Positions 13,524-15,086 of a stretch of 15,086 nucleotides of DNA are shown piece after piece; position 1 is the stretch's first letter; each line of letters starts with the position of its first letter. A program made the translations under genes and the position numbers. A model generated the notes under the pieces. The model did no database searches and had not been told where the DNA came from. It was given only the letters and a program-made list of their open reading frames with translations. This stretch comes from UBA6019 sp036570145. GTDB lineage: Bacteria; Chloroflexota; Dormibacteria; Dormibacterales; Dormibacteraceae. The stretch is from NCBI GenBank assembly GCA_036570145.1, contig DATCPJ010000134.1, positions 1 through 15,086 of the forward strand. Reading direction: 5' to 3'.

Positions 13524-13916
13524 TTATCTGCCCGCGGCGAGGGCGTCCTGCCCGCCGGTCACACTCTTCCCGATCGAGGCGAGGGCGCGCTCCCAGAGCG
13601 GGCTCTGGTCAGGCGCCCGGGGCGGCGTGCCGTCGAGCACGACGCCGGAGTCCTGGTACTTGACGTAGCGATAGGGCTGCGGACGGGTGAGGTTCGCCTG
13701 TGTCGCGGCGGCCTCGATTTGCGCGGGTGACGTCCGGCTGGCCTCCTGGTACTTGAGGTTCTGCTGCTCCGCCAGCAGTGCCTGCTGCTGGTCCTGGAGG
13801 CGGCCGATCTCGTAGGAGGACTGGGTCGTGCCGGCCGCCTGGATCAGGTAGAGGAGCGCGATCGCGAGCACCGCGGCGACCAGCAGGTAGAGGCGGCCGA
13901 AGGCGCTGAAGCGCAT
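13524..13916 (-). CDS. ftsL: FtsL-like divisome protein
   Basis: Small bitopic protein expected to form the FtsQ-FtsL-FtsB-type scaffold and activate FtsWI. From ATG 13916 it has 130 residues: a short basic head, one membrane helix (about 8-27), a coiled-coil-like stretch rich in Gln and Leu (32-58), and SPAQIEAAATQANLTRP (63-79), which resembles the FtsL 'dP..ie..A...l...P' pattern. Sequence identity in this family is always low; the call rests on architecture and on position between rsmH and ftsI. No good Shine-Dalgarno precedes ATG 13916, and the same frame is open for 80 codons upstream, so the true start may lie further upstream. It ends one codon before ftsI in the same frame. Confidence 0.8.
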   Translation of the reverse strand: MRFSAFGRLYLLVAAVLAIALLYLIQAAGTTQSSYEIGRLQDQQQALLAEQQNLKYQEASRTSPAQIEAAATQANLTRPQPYRYVKYQDSGVVLDGTPPRAPDQSPLWERALASIGKSVTGGQDALAAGR

Positions 13917-14154
13917 CCGCTCGGGAAGGTCGAGCCGGAGCGGCTGCGCGAGGCTGAGCCGTGCCCGCCGCCGCCGCCTTCCGCCCTGATCGCGGAGGAC
14001 CGCGCGCGCCGGGAGGCGCAGCGCTTCGATCCCGGCCGGCGACGGCCCACCGGAGCCACGCTGGCGGGACGGCTTGAGACCGATATTCGGGTTACTGACG
14101 ATTGAAATGGAAAGGACCTCTTTGCTTGCGATGACGTGGGCTGCGACGTTTGCT
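13917..14154 (-). other. 238-bp gap between rsmH and ftsL; possible FtsL N-terminus
   Basis: By far the largest gap in an otherwise overlapping cluster. The ftsL frame has no stop across it and no ATG, GTG or TTG. From about 14087 downward the codons are G+C-rich at the third position like the neighbours, and encode a basic, Pro/Arg-rich stretch with a run of five arginines. Bases 14060-14160 are more A+T-rich, with AAAGAGG (14117-14123) lying 8 nt before an in-frame ATT at 14108. It may hold an extended FtsL start, an internal promoter, or neither; no convincing promoter boxes were found. Confidence 0.45.
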
Positions 14155-15086
14155 TCAGATCCGCTCGGCGACCCGGAGGCGGGCCGAGCGCGAGCGCGGG
14201 TTGACGGCTATCTCGTCGGCGGAGGGCCGGACCGGCTTTCGGGTCACGGCCCTTAAAAGGGCCCGGTGAGCGCAGGTACAGACTGGCTGCTGGGGGGAGC
14301 AGATACAGTCCTTCGACTCGGCTGCAATGGTTGCTTTGACCAATCGATCTTCGAGGGAATGGAATGAGATCGCCGCCATGCGCCCACCGGGTTTGAGGAT
14401 CTTGATTGCGCCCTTCAGGCCCTGCTCGAGACTGCCCAGCTCATCGTTGACCTCCATGCGGATCGCCTGGAAGGTTCGCGTCGCCGGGTGGATGTCCCTG
14501 GGCCAGGCGCCTCGCGGAATCGCGGCTTCCACCGCCCGGGCCAGGTCGCTGGTCGTGGCCAGCGGCCGGCGGCGGACGATGAACTCGGCGATCCGCCGAG
14601 CCCAGCGCTCCTCGCCGAGGTCGGCGATCACGCGGGCGAGGTCGCCCTGGTCCATCCGGTTCACCAGCTCGGCGGCGGACACCGGTTGCGACGGGTCCAT
14701 CCGCATGTCCAGCGGTGCCTCGGCGCGGAAGCTGAATCCGCGCTCTGGCGTGTCCAGCTGGTAGCTGGAGAGCCCGAGGTCGAAGAGCACGCCGTCCACC
14801 TCGCCGAACCCCGCCTGGCGGGCGAGGGAGTCGATGTCGGCAAAGTTCGCCTGCACCAGGATCGGCGCCGGATCGAATCCGGCCAGCGCTTCCCTGACCC
14901 GTGCGATGGCATCGGGATCACGATCGATCCCGATCAGCCGGCCGCCGGGCTGGATGCGCTCGAGCAGTGCGCGGGCGTGCCCTCCGCCTCCCAGGGTCGC
15001 GTCGATGAAGACCGACCCCGGACGGGGCTGAAGGAGCTCTATTGACTCTTTTGAAAGTACGGGTCGGTGACCGTTCAGCGGTTCTG
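14155..15086 (-). CDS. rsmH: 16S rRNA m4C1402 methyltransferase RsmH (MraW), partial
   Basis: SAM-dependent methyltransferase that modifies N4 of C1402 in 16S rRNA in the decoding centre. The frame is open to the right edge (last two bases belong to a split codon), so the start is just outside; 309 residues are present, nearly full length. The in-window N-terminus has HRPVLSKESIELL, matching the usual HxPVLLxE start region. The SAM site is FIDATLGGGGHARALL (about 25-40). Then come DGVLFDLGLSSYQLD, GFSFRAEAPLDMRMD, NDELGSLEQGL, AAISFHSLEDRLVK, the CICSPQQPVCTC cysteine stretch, and NPRSRSARLRVAER at the end. An internal ATG at 14856 is not the start because conserved motifs precede it. It is the first visible gene of the cluster; mraZ and the promoter would be beyond the edge. 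Confidence 0.96.
   Translation of the reverse strand, partial: EPLNGHRPVLSKESIELLQPRPGSVFIDATLGGGGHARALLERIQPGGRLIGIDRDPDAIARVREALAGFDPAPILVQANFADIDSLARQAGFGEVDGVLFDLGLSSYQLDTPERGFSFRAEAPLDMRMDPSQPVSAAELVNRMDQGDLARVIADLGEERWARRIAEFIVRRRPLATTSDLARAVEAAIPRGAWPRDIHPATRTFQAIRMEVNDELGSLEQGLKGAIKILKPGGRMAAISFHSLEDRLVKATIAAESKDCICSPQQPVCTCAHRALLRAVTRKPVRPSADEIAVNPRSRSARLRVAERI

Noticed and set aside
13844..14059. 71-codon minus-strand ORF from GTG 14059 in the rsmH-ftsL gap
   Set aside because: It runs out of frame into ftsL and reads as Ser/Arg/Gly-rich shadow sequence with no membrane helix or motif.
14155..14856. rsmH starting at ATG 14856
   Set aside because: The SAM-binding motif and the HxPVL start region lie upstream in the same frame, so the gene continues to the right edge.

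Overview
The window is almost entirely one minus-strand division and cell-wall (dcw) gene cluster, read from right to left: rsmH (5' end cut by the right edge), ftsL-like, ftsI, murF, mraY, murD, ftsW, murG, murC, murB, ddl, ftsQ and a DUF1290 small basic protein (sbp). A plus-strand GAF/histidine-kinase gene, cut by the left edge, converges on the cluster. Between the two 3' ends lies 278 bp without a convincing gene but with strong inverted repeats.

The DNA is very G+C-rich and uses GTG and TTG starts freely. The organism has peptidoglycan. The sbp gene, the short type II-like MurB and the Gram-positive-like order point to a Terrabacteria lineage such as Chloroflexota, Dormibacterota or deep Actinobacteriota. 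I cannot fix the phylum from the sequence alone.

The genes form a working pathway. MurB completes UDP-MurNAc. MurC, MurD and MurF add L-Ala, D-Glu and the D-Ala-D-Ala made by Ddl. MraY and MurG make lipid I and lipid II. FtsW polymerises lipid II and FtsI crosslinks it at the septum, with FtsQ and FtsL as divisome scaffold. RsmH methylates 16S rRNA. Most junctions are stop/start overlaps (ATGA twice, GTGA, TTGA, TGATG, and 17, 10 and 80 bp overlaps), so one translationally coupled transcript is likely. Its main promoter would lie beyond the right edge.

The notable points are departures from the standard cluster rather than a new system. murE is missing between ftsI and murF. ftsA and ftsZ do not follow ftsQ/sbp. 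MraY has HLT where HHH is usual. MurG lacks the HEQN motif. MurC and MurD are both shortened at the same place in the central domain. ftsW runs 80 bp into murG. A 238 bp gap before ftsL may hide a longer N-terminus with a rare start codon. The convergent intergenic region can fold into a long branched hairpin. I see no mobile element, CRISPR array, tRNA or rRNA.
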